Below are positions 44,504 through 55,817 of a stretch of DNA of 64,000 nucleotides, piece after piece. Numbering within the stretch: the first letter of the stretch is position 1; every line of letters begins with the position of its first letter. The notes beneath the pieces were generated by a model. The model did not search any database and was not told the origin of the DNA. It was given only the letters and a program-made list of their open reading frames with translations. The position numbers were made by a program, and so were the translations under genes. Source of the DNA: Odobenus rosmarus divergens (taxonomy: Eukaryota; Chordata; Mammalia; Carnivora; Odobenidae); assembly GCF_000321225.1 (NCBI RefSeq), contig NW_004450276.1, positions 2,355,478 to 2,419,477 on the forward strand. The letters run 5' to 3'.

Positions 44504-45260
44504 TATTACATAACTTATGAGCAATTAAGTACTCTAGATAAATTCTGATTGTTATGGTTATTCGATGCACAATCATATAGTCTTTTATAGAGTTTACAAA
44601 ATACTTTTATGCCCATTATTTCATTTGATGTTAAAGCAACCTTTAAGGCAAGGCAAGTGATAATCTCACCATTCTCCAGATCAAGAAAATTCAAATGAAG
44701 AATAACTATGGCCACAGGCCACAGAATCCAGTAGGGCCGACCTGAGATTTAAAGTATAATGTATTCTTACTCAGATACGATGTTTTTATGTCTTATTTGG
44801 GATGTATTTCTAATTTTCAATAATGGGATTAAAATTAAATTTAATTAATGCTAAAATTTTGTGGTGCTTCTAAGTATGAAAATCAATTATCATTGAACTT
44901 AAGAAATGCTAAAGTGCCCATTAATGAGATTTCTTGGTAGTAGCATTGTAGGTAATGTGCCTTTTCGACTTAGAGTTTTCTTTCACAATTTATACTTGAT
45001 CCAATTATCAGAATTGTCTTAACTAGTTAAAATAAGTTCAAGCTACACACTTATTATATATGCATTGGAAAAATACGTTTTTCATGGAAAATGACTTTTT
45101 AAAGAGTTTTTGGTGGCATCAATTCTATCCCTTCACAGATAAAAGAATAAGATTCATATGCATAGTAATATATGTGTATATATGTATGTATGTATACATG
45201 TATGTATATGTATGTATATACACATATATATACACTTGGAGCTTTTCCACCTATGTCTTG
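44504..45260. other. No gene seen; AT-rich, contains TATG microsatellite
   Basis: Unique AT-rich sequence holds an imperfect (TATG)n/(TA)n array at about 45165-45234. An open frame of 74 codons across it encodes tyrosine/valine repeats from the microsatellite. Confidence 0.6.
45165..45234 (+). repeat. Imperfect (TATG)n microsatellite
   Basis: Alternating TATG, TATA and CATA units over about 70 bp. Confidence 0.9.
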
Positions 45261-45270
45261 AGATGTTCTT

Positions 45271-45469
45271 TTTTTTTTTTTTAAGACTTGTTTACTTATT
45301 TTAAAGAGAGAGAAGGTGGTGGGGAGAGGGACAGAGGGAGAGGGAATCTTAAACAGACTTGGCGCTTAGCAGGGAGCCTCACTCAGGGGGTCTGTGTCAC
45401 GACCCTGACATCATGACCTGAACTGAAACCAAGAGTCGGACGCTTAACTGACTGTGCCACCTAGGTGTC
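45271..45469 (-). mobile_element. Can-SINE, older type
   Basis: Antisense: T-run, 'cttgtttacttattttaaag', purine block, 'atcatgacctgaactgaaacc', 'aagagtcggacgcttaac', 'gtgccacctaggtgtcc'. The repeat agatgttctt at 45261-45270 and 45482-45491 is the probable target duplication, with a few extra bases at the head side. Confidence 0.95.
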
Positions 45470-45671
45470 CTGTCTTATTTAAGATGTTCTTGAAGAATAA
45501 TACTTGGTGTTTAAAACCTGTGTGTCTTTTAAAGTCAAATTTATATCTATTTTGCCTAGCCTGGTCTTAAAGGGAATTTCTCAAGAGATTGCTGACTTTT
45601 CAGATTTGGGACTGCATGTTTTTAATAGCTTTTAATTTTGGCCATATTAAAATCCTTAATTTGACCCTTCA

Positions 45672-45875
45672 GTTTTTTTTTTTTTAAGATTTTTATCCAT
45701 TTATTTGACAGAGAGAGAGAGACAGCGAGAGAGGGAACACAAGCAGGGGGAGTGAGAGATGGAGAAGCAGGCTTCCCTCTGAGCAGGGAGCCCGATGTGG
45801 GGCTCAATCCCAGGACCCTGGGATCATGACCTGAGCCGAAGGCAGACGCTTAACAACTAAGCCACCCAGGCGCCC
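45672..45875 (-). mobile_element. Can-SINE, young type
   Basis: Antisense: 'gacagcgagagagggaacac', 'gggctcaatcccaggaccc', 'gccacccaggcgccc'. The duplication ttgacccttca lies at 45661-45671 and 45876-45886. Confidence 0.97.
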
Positions 45876-46122
45876 TTGACCCTTCAAACTTTAAGGTGCC
45901 ATTAATCCTAAAAAAAATTTTTTTTTTAACTAATGCTCATCTCTCTGGGATGTGAAAACATCCTTCAGAAGACATATGTTTGCATCCGAGCAGTAGACCT
46001 CAGCTTCAGAAATGGCAACCACAAATGTTTAAAGTATTTCACAATAAAAACACTACTTAATGATTTAATTTTTTAGAGCTTTAAGCTTTGCTTTAATTAT
46101 AAGCTTCAGTGCAGGACATCTT

Positions 46123-46315
46123 TTTTTTTTTTTTTTTTTTAGATTTTATTTATTTTAGAGAGAGTGGGAGCAGGGGAGGGTCAGAGAGAGGGAGAGAATC
46201 CCAAGCAGGCTCCATGCTGAGCCGGGAACCCGGCTTGATCTCACAACCCCGAGATCATGACCTGCACTGAAACCAAGAGTCAGGTGCTTAACTGACTGAG
46301 CCACCCAGGTGCCCG
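46123..46315 (-). mobile_element. Can-SINE, older type, long T-run
   Basis: A T-run of about 20 (46121-46140), then 'agattttatttattttag', purine block, 'gatcatgacctgcactg', 'aaaccaagagtcaggtgc', 'gagccacccaggtgcccg'. The duplication aggacatctt lies at 46113-46122 and 46316-46325. Confidence 0.96.
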
Positions 46316-46884
46316 AGGACATCTTATTAATAGAAAATGAGATGGAAGAACATGCCTACAAATGTTAAGGAGCACAGGGGGGAAGATGTAATTAAGTTAG
46401 CAGTTTACATCCTCTGGATGTGTATAGGGAATGAGCTTGTTGATGAATTGTTGATTGTCACAGGCATGGAGCTCCAGTTGCTCTAAAGCCTTCTCAGCAC
46501 ATTTCTGGTTGTCACTCACTGCCTTCCCTTCCCATTGGAGAGGCAGTTTGTTTTTGTTTGTTGGTTTAATTTTAAGAGGATCACATTTTTTCAGCTCTAT
46601 TGAGGTATACATGACAAAATCATAAGATATTTAAAGTGTGCATCATGATGATTTGATACATGTATACATTGTGAAAAGGTTCCTCCCATCTAGTTACTTA
46701 ACATGTCCATCACCTCACATATGTATCTTGTGTGTGTGTGTGAGAGACAGAGAGAGATACTTTAAGTTCCACTGACTTAGCACATTTCAGTTACACCATA
46801 CAGTGTTATCAGCTACAGTCGCCATGTTATACATTAGATCCTCAGACCTTATTCACCTTATTGCTAATAAAAGTTTGTACTCTC

Positions 46885-47091
46885 GGGGGCCTGGGTGGCT
46901 CAGTTGGTTAAGCGACTGCCTTCGGCTCAGGTCATGATCCTGGCGTCCCGGGATCGAGTCCCGCATCGGGCTCCCTGCTCAGCAGGGAGTCTGCTTCTCC
47001 CTCTGACCCTCTTCCCTCTCGTGCTCTCTATCTCTCATTCTCTCTCTCTCTCTCAAATAAATAAATAAAATCTTTAAAAAAATAAAAAAAT
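46885..47091 (+). mobile_element. Can-SINE with perfect target duplication in L1
   Basis: 'gggggcctgggtggctcag', 'cgactgccttcggctcagg', 'gatcctggcgtcccgggatc', 'cttctccctctgaccctc', (AAAT)n and A-rich tail. A perfect 16-bp duplication aaaagtttgtactctc lies at 46869-46884 and 47092-47107. Body variants ('gatcctgg', 'ctgaccctc') match the copy at 55594, suggesting a shared subfamily. Confidence 0.98.
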
Positions 47092-47371
47092 AAAAGTTTG
47101 TACTCTCTTACCAATCTCTTTCTATTTTACCCCCTCCCCAGCTCTTGCCAACCACTTTCTACTTTCTGTCTCTATGACTTGGATTTTTTTTTTTTTAGTT
47201 TCCACATATAAGTGATACCAGGTAATAGGTCTTTGTCTGGCTTCTATCACTTAGCATAATGCTCTTAAGCTCCATTCCTGTTGTCACAAATGGCAGGACT
47301 TCCTTCTTTCTCATGGCTGAATGACGTTCCATTGTGTGTGTATTTCTCACCTCTTCTTTATTCCACTGTAT

Positions 47372-47373
<2 letters not shown>

Positions 47374-47402
<29 letters not shown>
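47374..47402 (+). repeat. (GT)n microsatellite
   Basis: An uninterrupted GT run of about 29 bp within L1-derived sequence. Confidence 0.95.
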
Positions 47403-47404
<2 letters not shown>

Positions 47405-47509
47405 TTATCTTCTTTCTCCAGTCCTCTGATGACAGACACTTAACGTAGTTGCGGTATCCTGGCCCCTGCAAATAATGCCACAATGCACGTGGGAGTGTGG
47501 AAAAGCAAT

Positions 47510-47697
47510 TTATTTTTATTATTATCATTTTGTAAAGAGGGGGAGAGTGAGGGATGGTGGGGAGGGAGACAGAATCTTAAGCAGACTCCATGCCCAGTGC
47601 AGAGCCTGACATGGGGCTCGAGCTCACACCCTGAGATCATGACCTGAGCTGAAATCAAGAGTCAGACCCTTAACTGACTGAGGCACCCAGGTGCCCC
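47510..47697 (-). mobile_element. Can-SINE, older type
   Basis: Antisense: decayed T/A-rich tail, 'gagggggagagtgaggg', 'gggctcgagctcacaccc', 'gatcatgacctgagctg', 'aaatcaagagtcagacc', 'gaggcacccaggtgcccc'. No clear target duplication. Confidence 0.93.
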
Positions 47698-47721
47698 AAG
47701 AGACAATTTCATATGTGAATG

Positions 47722-47910
47722 ACAGACTCTGGAGCAGAGGCCTAAAATTTGTACTTTGTAGATCGTTGGGCAAGTCAGTTCATCACTCTGTGCCTCAATT
47801 TCCCTTTCGTTAAATGAAGAATAACAACAGAATCTTACTCATGGGCCTGCCATGTATTACACTGTGGAGATACTTGGCACATAGTAAGTATTCAATGAAG
47901 TCTGAGCTGT
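47722..47910 (+). mobile_element. MIR SINE
   Basis: Sense MIR: 'tgacagactctggagcagagg', 'ttgggcaagtcagttcatcac', 'ctgtgcctcaatttccctttcg', 'cttggcacatagtaagtattc'. The terminal 'cacatagtaagtattcaatgaa' is well preserved. Confidence 0.8.
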
Positions 47911-48224
47911 TTGAGTTATTGTCGTTCCCACTGCCCTCTGCATCTGAGCACCACTTCTCCTGTGGTAAGAAAGTTGCTGAAAAAGAGCCATCACTTTCGG
48001 AAGGATGAATTCATTGTTTTAAAGAAAGCTTTTGTGAAGTTGAGTTATGGAAAGCTACAGCTGTCATCATCCACCTGTTCATTCATGAAGGGATTCCTCA
48101 GCACCTGCTCCTTGCCCACAGCTATCCCGAAAGTCCAAAGTACAGAGAGGAACTGAACCCCTTAATCCCTGCCTTCAGGAAGGCCTGGCTTACTGGTAGA
48201 GATACGTGAGTTTATGGAACATTG

Positions 48225-48580
48225 AAATGTTTGAGCTAACAGGCATATCCAACAATAAGACACAACAAATGGTCTACCGCCTATAGCAGAGGTTTGTACA
48301 GACTGACATGGAAGGAGGTCTATGTTCTGAAAATATGTTACACAAAAATTAAGTTGCTGAGCAATGTATATGGTATGATCACATTTACTCTACATGCATT
48401 TAGATCTATATTGGTGTCTTCAAAAGAAGAGGTCTACAAGGCTATACCAATGTGTGCCGAGCTCACAGAAGTGGGATTATAGAGGGACAGGTGGGATTTA
48501 ACTTTTTATGTCATTTGACATTTGACAATGAGCATACTTAATTTTTGTAATAAATATTTAATAAGATAAATACCTTTAAA
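48225..48580 (+). mobile_element. Probable L1 3' end, old
   Basis: It resembles a common old-LINE 3' end: 'gacatggaaggaggtctatg', 'gttgctgagcaatgtatatgg', 'atgatcacatttactctac', 'ttgacaatgagcatactt', 'ttttgtaataaatatttaataag'. The family name is uncertain. Confidence 0.45.
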
Positions 48581-49414
48581 TTAATTGATCCCTCACCATC
48601 TTCCAGAAAGGCTTATCAAATATAAATGAATATATGTAATGCACATTTTAGCTCATCAGAAAACACTCCACTTGAAATGCATTGAGTGGAAACAATCCAA
48701 AAATGGAGGAATCTGTTAACTGAGAAATTGTCATAGGTACTCACAGAACTATTTGGAAATAAGAAGGGCAAGGTCTGGCTGGTTGCTTAGGCCTGTCCTC
48801 CATGGGGTGTTATGTGTAGATGCACTCAGCTCTGGGCCAGGGTCGAGTCCTTCCTGTTGCATGCTAAGAACCTGTTTCATGAAGGGTGGTCAAACTGTAT
48901 TAAATTTGTTTGGACTCTGGCATGCCTTTATTGTTGGCACATTTCCTAAGCAAATGAAAATCAGAAGGAACGAATATATGCGATCTAAGCAGAGAAACGT
49001 AGATCATCTTAAAGGATATTAGCATTAGTTGATGCTGGCCTAGTGTGTCTTTCTCACTGAGGATACACGCCAGTCGGGATGGTCAGGTGGTCAGAGCATT
49101 GGCCATGGTCCCGTCCCACTGTCCTGAAACAGCTTGCCCTTCATGTCTGTGATACCTCATGCACCTGCTTCCATAGTTCTCTCGCTTCCTGTGCCTTCTC
49201 ACACGCATGCTCTATCTTTCTTTTCTCATTTATATTGGTATTCCTTCAGGCGGTCACACATCTGTATTCAATCCTTAGAGACACTGATGAAGACCAAAAT
49301 ACATTTGAAAAATGCTCAAAAGAAGGAAAACCTAAGAAATAAAAAGTAGACTGAAGAAGAAATGGCTGAAAACACCGAAGGAAAATGATTCTTTGTATAT
49401 GCTGATGGTGACTG
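48581..49414. other. No gene seen; unique sequence
   Basis: 48665-48770 has weak old-L1 flavour (gaaacaatccaaaaatgg). Open frames of 71-89 codons at 48753-49349 share no domain, and the overlapping ones lie in different phases. Confidence 0.5.
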
Positions 49415-50310
49415 AATCTCTAGGCCCAGCTCCAGATCTTTCCCCCAAGTTTCACATCCATATAAACATCGAACAATTTCCAGGCATCTGTATTTGGGAA
49501 CTGCTCAGGCCCTGTCCAAACATAGCCTGTCCAAAACTGACCCCATCGGCTCCATCCTACTCTGGCTCATCTCCGTGCCTCCTTCCAGTCTTCCACCAAC
49601 ACCGGCATCTCTTCCACCTCATCAGTCACGTTGGAGGCACTGGGATCCTCCCAGTTGTCCAAGCCAGAAATGAGTCATTTTCCCTTCCCTTCACTCTCCG
49701 ACCCAATCAGTCCTCACATTCAGTCACTTCTATCTCAGGAGCTCCAGAATCTTCTCTCCTCCATCCCATCTGCCTCAGCCCTGGTGCAGGCCTCCCGAAT
49801 TACTGCAGCAACCGGCTAACTGGTCTCCCTGGCTTCGTTGTAATTCTTGAACAATCCTTTCAGCACATTGTAACGGCCATTGTGATTCTTCTCAAATGCA
49901 GTCATGTTATTTCCATGCTCCAAACCCCCAGTGGATTCCCATTCTCTGACCATAGTCTGATCAGCATGGACAAGACCCTTCCTGATCAAGCCCTGTTTGC
50001 CTCCTGGGCCTTAGCCCTTAGCCCCATCCCACTCAGGTTGCAGCGGCATGGAATGCCATTCATTACCCACAATGCCCAGTGTTCCCTGTTGCCTCTGCTC
50101 CTTAGTAGAGTCTGTTCCTAAGTCTGGGGTAGGTGTCCTTGGTCTGTTCCCACAATAGCACTTACTATACCTTATCATAATTACTCCTCTAATCGTGCCT
50201 CTTTGAACTCTTAAGTTCCCTTTTCATGATTGTATCCTGATTGTCCAGCAAGAATGTCTCACCTGTGGCAGATGGTCAAGACATATTTGTGGAATGACTA
50301 ATTAAATAGT
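49415..50310 (+). mobile_element. L2 LINE 3' segment with a long surviving open frame
   Basis: L2 order: 'gtccaaaactgaccccatcg', 'gggatcctcccagttgtccaagc', 'gcaaccggctaactggtctccc', 'ctcaaatgcagtcatgtt', 'ctgatcaagccctgtttgcc', 'cccacaatagcacttactatacc', 'tgtggaatgactaattaa' near the end. An uninterrupted 242-codon frame (49393-50121) runs through it. Its product contains a piece (about residues 82-92, GTGILPVVQAR) that resembles the L2 ORF2 C-terminal region, so it is LINE-derived rather than a host gene. Confidence 0.8.
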
Positions 50311-51788
50311 GCTGGACAAATATGGTTAAATTGTTATTTTTTTGTGTTCGTCATTATAGAATGCAATTTTTATTTTATATTTATATAAATTCATTACGAA
50401 CATGGGTATATGTGTGTGCAAACACACACACGTGCACACAGACAGCTTTGTGATGATACAAGTTAAATTCCTTGGTCTTTTCAGTATTTATAAAGTAGAA
50501 GATAAATTTTGTTGCTAGACTTTGAAACTACGGAATTATTTACTCTTTAGGCCTCTTTTCATTGTTTAGATTATATTCTGTTCGTTTCTTTTAGGGATCT
50601 GAAAACGAGAACCAGCTATTTACTCTTAGCAAGGACCTGCTCTGGGTGCAGAGGAGATCTTAGCTTGATTTAAACGATGAAATTCACCAAAATCCATAAA
50701 CTAACTTCATTTAAAAACAGTGGTTACAAAATAGATAAATGTGTTGTTTTTTTTTTTAAACACGTATTTTAAAGGATCTTGAAGCACCGCCATTTAAAAA
50801 TAAAAACACCACCAGATTAGTTTGTGGAGGCCTTGAAGTAAAGGCTTTACCAGCCATGTGTATTCAAAGCTGCCCCATCTTTCCCATATTAAAGCAGCGG
50901 TTCCAATTTCAGATGTGTCATTCCTCCCCACGTCCCTCCATCAGAGCTCAGGCAGGTGTTGCTGTCCTGACGCAGCCTTTTGTGTTGTTGGCTTAGAGGC
51001 CTTCTATTGCCAGATGACCTTTCTGCTGAATAGATCTGCTTCCCGTTGAGCCAGACTCCTCTGTTTGTTCTCTTTCTTGGTATTACATTGAGGTAACAGC
51101 CAATTCTCTTCTGTTTGAATCATCAAAAGTGACTCCATTTATTGTTTCCTGGGTTTTTTCTCCCCTCTTGCACTTTGGTGATGAGCAATCCCTGTTCCCC
51201 TCCCCATCACCAAAGGAATAAATAATTGATATAACCCACTCTGATTTCCAAACAACAACACGGAATAAAGGGAGTAAGGGGCAAAGTAGCTTCTCCCAGC
51301 ACTGTGACTAAGGCATTGGGTGTGTTGGAGTTTCTGTACTTCTTGTCTCTCACCATTTTGAGGGGGTCCGGGGGGGACGGTGATGGTATCAGTGAGTCTG
51401 TGAAGCTTCCCCACAGGAGTCTTTGACTTCTCTTTGGTCATTTCATTATTGGGAAAATCAGCTTCCTCCTTTGGGCGGATATTAGACTATGAAACAAAGT
51501 GGTACTCATTCAAAGGGGGGGATTGCAACCTTTTTTCTACGCAGATTGTTGGGACGCGCTCATAATTTCCAAGGGTTGTAGTTGAAGGAGCACAGAACAG
51601 GGTGAAGGGGAAGTTAAAAAAATCCACTTGAAAGATCTGAAATCTCTTTTCTCCTCCCTCCCCAAGGCACAAACCATCAATCATCATTTTGCAAAGCTTT
51701 ATAAAGTGTGGAAAAGATAAGGTATTTTGGTGGTAGACAATAGAAATCACCTCTAATTTAACACATGAAAGTTTTTGGTTGTTTACGG
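50311..51788. other. No gene seen; unique sequence
   Basis: There is a (CA)n patch at 50422-50442 and a T-run at 50745-50757. A 136-codon antisense frame (51487-51897) overlaps the MER5A-like element and a 100-codon antisense frame (51139-51441) has no domain. Confidence 0.5.
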
Positions 51789-51970
51789 CAGTGTTTCTCA
51801 ATGTGTTCTTTGGGTCACTAGCATGAGAATTTTTAGAAGTGTTTGTGAAAAGAAGTGCACATCCCTGGGAACCATCCCAGACCCATAGAATCTGCATCTC
51901 AGGGGTGGATCTTCATCATTTAATTTTTAATAACCTCTCAGTGTGATTTTTGTGCACACCGTTGCTTGAG
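51789..51970 (+). mobile_element. MER5A-like hAT-Charlie element
   Basis: 'cagtgtttctcaatgtg' (terminal inverted repeat region), 'catccctgggaaccatcccagac', 'atagaatctgcatctcagggg', 'tggatcttcatcatttaa', and a decayed right end 'caccgttgcttgag'. About 182 bp, close to the usual 189 bp of MER5A, a non-autonomous DNA transposon. Confidence 0.7.
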
Positions 51971-54194
51971 GAGATCTCAGAGAATCAAAGGAAATTTGAA
52001 AGTCAGGGTGAGGGTATCAGGAATTGTGGGTAGGCTCTTCATTCTCCTTCTTCTAAGGTGAGTCAGCTCATCTCAGGTCAACTTGTGTCAGGTTACTCAA
52101 GGTTCAAATTCCTCAGAGAGAGGATCCAAGTGGCCCAGCTTGGTCTTCTTTGGGCCAGGAGAGGGGAGGACTATTTGACTGATAATGGAGGAGAAGAATT
52201 TCCCAAAGGAAAAGCCAAGTGTTTTTTCTAGGGAAAAAAAAAAGGAAATAGATCCTGCGCAGCAGAAACCACAGATGATCTTTGCACCGACATAGAACAT
52301 AATGATAGGAATTTTTAAATGAACCATGCTCTCTCCCATGGTTAAAGCTTAGGAAGTGAAGCATTAACATCTTTAAGCTTACCAGTGCTGATGTTCCTTG
52401 GTTACATAAATGGGGATTATGGAAGATGACGTTTGTAGGAAAAATCCAGAATTGCCTTTCCAGTAGAATTAGTGCCTGCTGAAAACTTGATGAGAGTAAA
52501 GACTTAATATTTGAGTTGATTTAAGTAACTAATAATGACAGTAAAGATTTTATTCAGATATTCTGTAAATACTGGCAACCTATTGAATGATAATATCGAA
52601 CTATTATAGAATCAGCTAAGGAACACTGTGAAGAGTCTATCAATAAAAGAGCTAAAATAAAATACCATATATTCTTTTACTCCTTGCAAGGTACAACTCT
52701 TGTTGCTAGATCTGACTCATACCATGGATTTCTCCTTGAGCAACACTGACCTTCTGGGAACCATGGGTCTGAGCAGACACAGTTTTGATCAATGTCTAGC
52801 ATGAAAGATATACTGTGGATTTCATATTTATAGAAAGTTCTACTCCTTGGCAGTCTTAACTAACCTCTAACTGTTCCATCACTGTGGATGCCACAGAAAG
52901 AGATAGGATATCCTCTGTGCCATGGTGTGCGAATAGGCCCCACCCATTAAATCTATTGGCAGCTTTTCTTACAGCAAGGTTAATTTGGTTGAACTAAATG
53001 GACTTGTCTCCTTATTTTAATGAACTAAATTTCCGTTCCAGAAAAGTAGAGAAGGGAAAGAAAGCACCTGAAGTAGAAAGGGGTAAGAAAGAGTTTTTAC
53101 AAACTTGTTTCAAAGTATCAGCACCTCAGTACCTTCTTTTTCCCCCTGAAATTGCACTGAAAATGCCTTTAAAAGTGATTTAATTACACGCAAGAAGTTT
53201 CCTGAACCAGTTCCCGAATGTGTACCCCTCAAATTTGAATAAAGCAAATACAGACAGACCCTAGAATTTGTAATCTTATATTAAAGGGCTCTCAGCAAGT
53301 TTTGCCTGTTCACTTTTGTCTGACTGGGAGGGAGGAGAGATCAGAGCTTCTGCCAGTCCCATCTTCTCTTTATTTGGGGTCACAAATATTTTAAAAGAGA
53401 AATCTGTGTATTTTTTTTTTCATACAATGCAGACCTCTACTTTAGTTAAATCCTTCTGGTTTTAAAAATTTCTTCTTTTTAAAAACTCTTGCTCAGTTCC
53501 TCTTGAAATAACCAATCTCATAGATTTTCATTTCTGAACCATAATTATAGTATGCTCATTACTGTTTAAAATAATAGAATTCTTATTTCTACAGACCAAA
53601 GAGCACTTTAAATTTTGAAATGAATCTCTAATTCAGAGTGAAAAACCATCACTGCTGGAAAGTACTTTTCTGATTTTTCATTTTTCCCCTATATGATTCC
53701 TTATTGCACTGTTTCTTTCATTGAACTTGACTCTTGAACTGTGATTGACAGTACAATCAGATTAAAGAATACTCTTAGAAGACACTGATTTGGGTTCTTT
53801 TCACCCTACAGCTCCATGAAAAATGAGATAATGATCTGACTTTTTTTTCTGAGTTGATTGGATGTTCTGTGTTTACCTTTTTAAACCCTTGATGAGACAT
53901 GCACTTCTCCATGGCATTTTTTAAAGTTGTTAAGGCAGTGAAGATTTCTCTCTGACAACGCTGCTCCATTACTCTCTGGAGAAAGTGGCAATCATTTGGA
54001 GTTTTACAGTTTCATCTATGATTGGATTTCAGGCTTGTTAACTGCTAGACCTCCGATGGGTCTAATATAAGGACTGATGGGCTGAGTACTAGCTATCAGA
54101 ATTCACTTCCCTAACATTATCCTATTAACGCTAGTACTTCTTCATACAGGGGAAAGGTTAGCCTCCTAATAAAGAAATAGATGCAAGAGACTGC
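51971..54194. other. No gene seen; repeat-poor unique sequence
   Basis: 2.2 kb without a recognised transposon, mildly AT-rich. No open frame exceeds 85 codons. A candidate for conserved non-coding DNA on repeat depletion alone. Confidence 0.5.
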
Positions 54195-54202
54195 AGACAC
54201 AT

Positions 54203-54400
54203 TTTTTAAAAGATTTATTTATTTATTTCAGAGAGAGAGAACAGGGAGGGGGAGCGGGGAGGGGAAGAGGCAGAGGGAGAAGCAGACTTCCCCGATGAGC
54301 ACGGAGCCTGACTTGGGGCTCTATCTCACAACCTTGAGATCACGACCTGAGACGAAATCCAGAGTTGAACGCTTAACCGACTGAGCCACCCAGGCGCCCC
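54203..54400 (-). mobile_element. Can-SINE, older type
   Basis: Antisense: 'aaaagatttatttatttatt', purine block, 'gagatcacgacctgagacg', 'ccagagttgaacgcttaacc', 'gagccacccaggcgcccc'. A short repeat agacacat lies at 54195-54202 and 54402-54409. Confidence 0.96.
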
Positions 54401-54409
54401 AAGACACAT

Positions 54410-55581
54410 GTATTGTTGAAGATCAGCTTCTAGGATCTGATGGAAGGGTATGCACAGAGAATTATTCTCATTGTAAATGAATTGGCACATGAAGAAAATA
54501 AAGTATGTTCCCATTCTCCCATGCAAGAATGGCTTTTAAAGTTTATTTTAAATAATGGCTCTGCTTTTTGTAAACACACACTAACACAATAAATGTTCTT
54601 ACTAATGGCTTCTAAATTACCATGTAGTCTAACTAAGCTCAACATTTTAAATTTCAGAGTAAATCTTCACCCTCAGTTTTTATTAGTAATGTGAACCTAT
54701 TTCTCTGGTTTCAAACTATGCGACTTAATTGCAACCAGAATGCTGAAACTTTGTTTAGATTAAATAAGGAACTCATGATTCAACTTTTCTTCATTCTTTG
54801 CCAATCCTTCCTAAGTTTCCATGAAAGTATGAAAATATATTTTATAGCAATTTTAAATAATAACTAATCAATCAACTCAGAACATCAGCGTGCCGTGTGT
54901 CATTTTCAGCTTCACATAATACAAAAGATTAGAACTGTCACAAACTTTGGGCCAGGAGCAATGATCTCCGTTTCATAATAACTTAAACTTAGACACAAAG
55001 AGTGAAACCGAAAGAAGCAATACCATAAAGAAGTGAATAATTATGCCAACCTTATTAGAAATGCCAATCATGTACTTGTCAGCCTGTAGCCTTGTGTTAT
55101 GTGAAATTGCCGCCCGCATCGTTACGGCCAAAGGGCAGCCCTGTGTGAATTACAGAGACCGCGTGGCCCTGCCACCCCACAGGCAGGCAAAACGTGCTCC
55201 ATTGGGGAAAGCGCTTTGACTCGGGAATTTAAATGAGGGATTCACAGAATCCTTTAGCTCCAGAAGCAGGAGCTGAAAACCTGTCATGGAGGGGAGGTGG
55301 AGTCACAGGGAGTCCCAGCAAGCCCAAATTTTGAGTAAAAATAAGCGAGGAAGCAGAAGCTACATGGTAAAGAGTATACATCAGAGAAGGAGAGACTCAT
55401 TGAAGTGGGTGAGGGGGGCAGGAAAGAGAGCTTGCAGGAAGCACAGCCTCTGAAGATGGCACTCAGGTTAGCAGGTTCTGGTCATGGCAGAACATGAGAG
55501 TGAAGATCTTAAAATGGTTCCTGGCCTTTCTGAAGTCCGATGGTTCACTTTTTCTGAGTTTCTGCAAATGGGGTATCCTTT
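54410..55581. other. No gene seen; contains a CpG-bearing unique stretch
   Basis: 54410-55070 is AT-rich. 55105-55240 carries clustered CpGs (ccgcccgcatcgttacgg, accgcgtgg, ctttgactcggg) unusual for the neighbourhood and not in a repeat I know. Confidence 0.5.
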
Positions 55582-55593
55582 AATAAGGTCCTG

Positions 55594-55805
55594 TCGGGCA
55601 CCTGGGTGGCTCAGTTGGTTAGGCGACTGCCTTCGGCTCAGGTCATGATCCTGGAGTCCTGGAATCGAGTCCCGCATCGGGCTCCCTGCTCAGCGGGGAG
55701 TCTGCTTCTCCCTCTGACCCTCCCCCCTCTCATGCTCTCTCTCTCTCTCTCATTCTCTCTCTCAAATAAATAAATAAAATCTTTAAAAAAAATAAAAAAT
55801 AAATA
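55594..55805 (+). mobile_element. Can-SINE with target duplication
   Basis: 'tcgggcacctgggtggctcag', 'cgactgccttcggctcagg', 'gatcctggagtcctggaatcg', 'ctgaccctcccccctctc', (TC)n, (AAAT)n. A 12-bp duplication aataaggtcctg lies at 55582-55593 and 55806-55817. Same diagnostic body variants as the copy at 46885. Confidence 0.97.
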
Positions 55806-55817
55806 AATAAGGTCCTG

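Larger units (their letters stand above)
46586..47504 (-). mobile_element. L1 3' end, older copy
   Basis: Antisense L1 3' UTR and ORF2 end: 'cagctctattgaggtatac', 'gtccatcacctcacatatg', 'gctacagtcgccatgttatac', 'ccacatataagtgataccag', 'tggcttctatcacttagc', 'cttctttctcatggctgaatg'. A sense SINE interrupts it at 46885-47091, and a (GT)n run at 47374-47402 lies where ORF2-end sequence would be. Confidence 0.88.

Noticed and set aside
45060..45284. 74-codon open frame
   Set aside because: Most of it is translated TATG microsatellite and poly-T from the adjoining SINE tail.
51139..51441. 100-codon antisense open frame
   Set aside because: No domain or homologous family recognised and no exon boundary signals; left as unannotated unique sequence.
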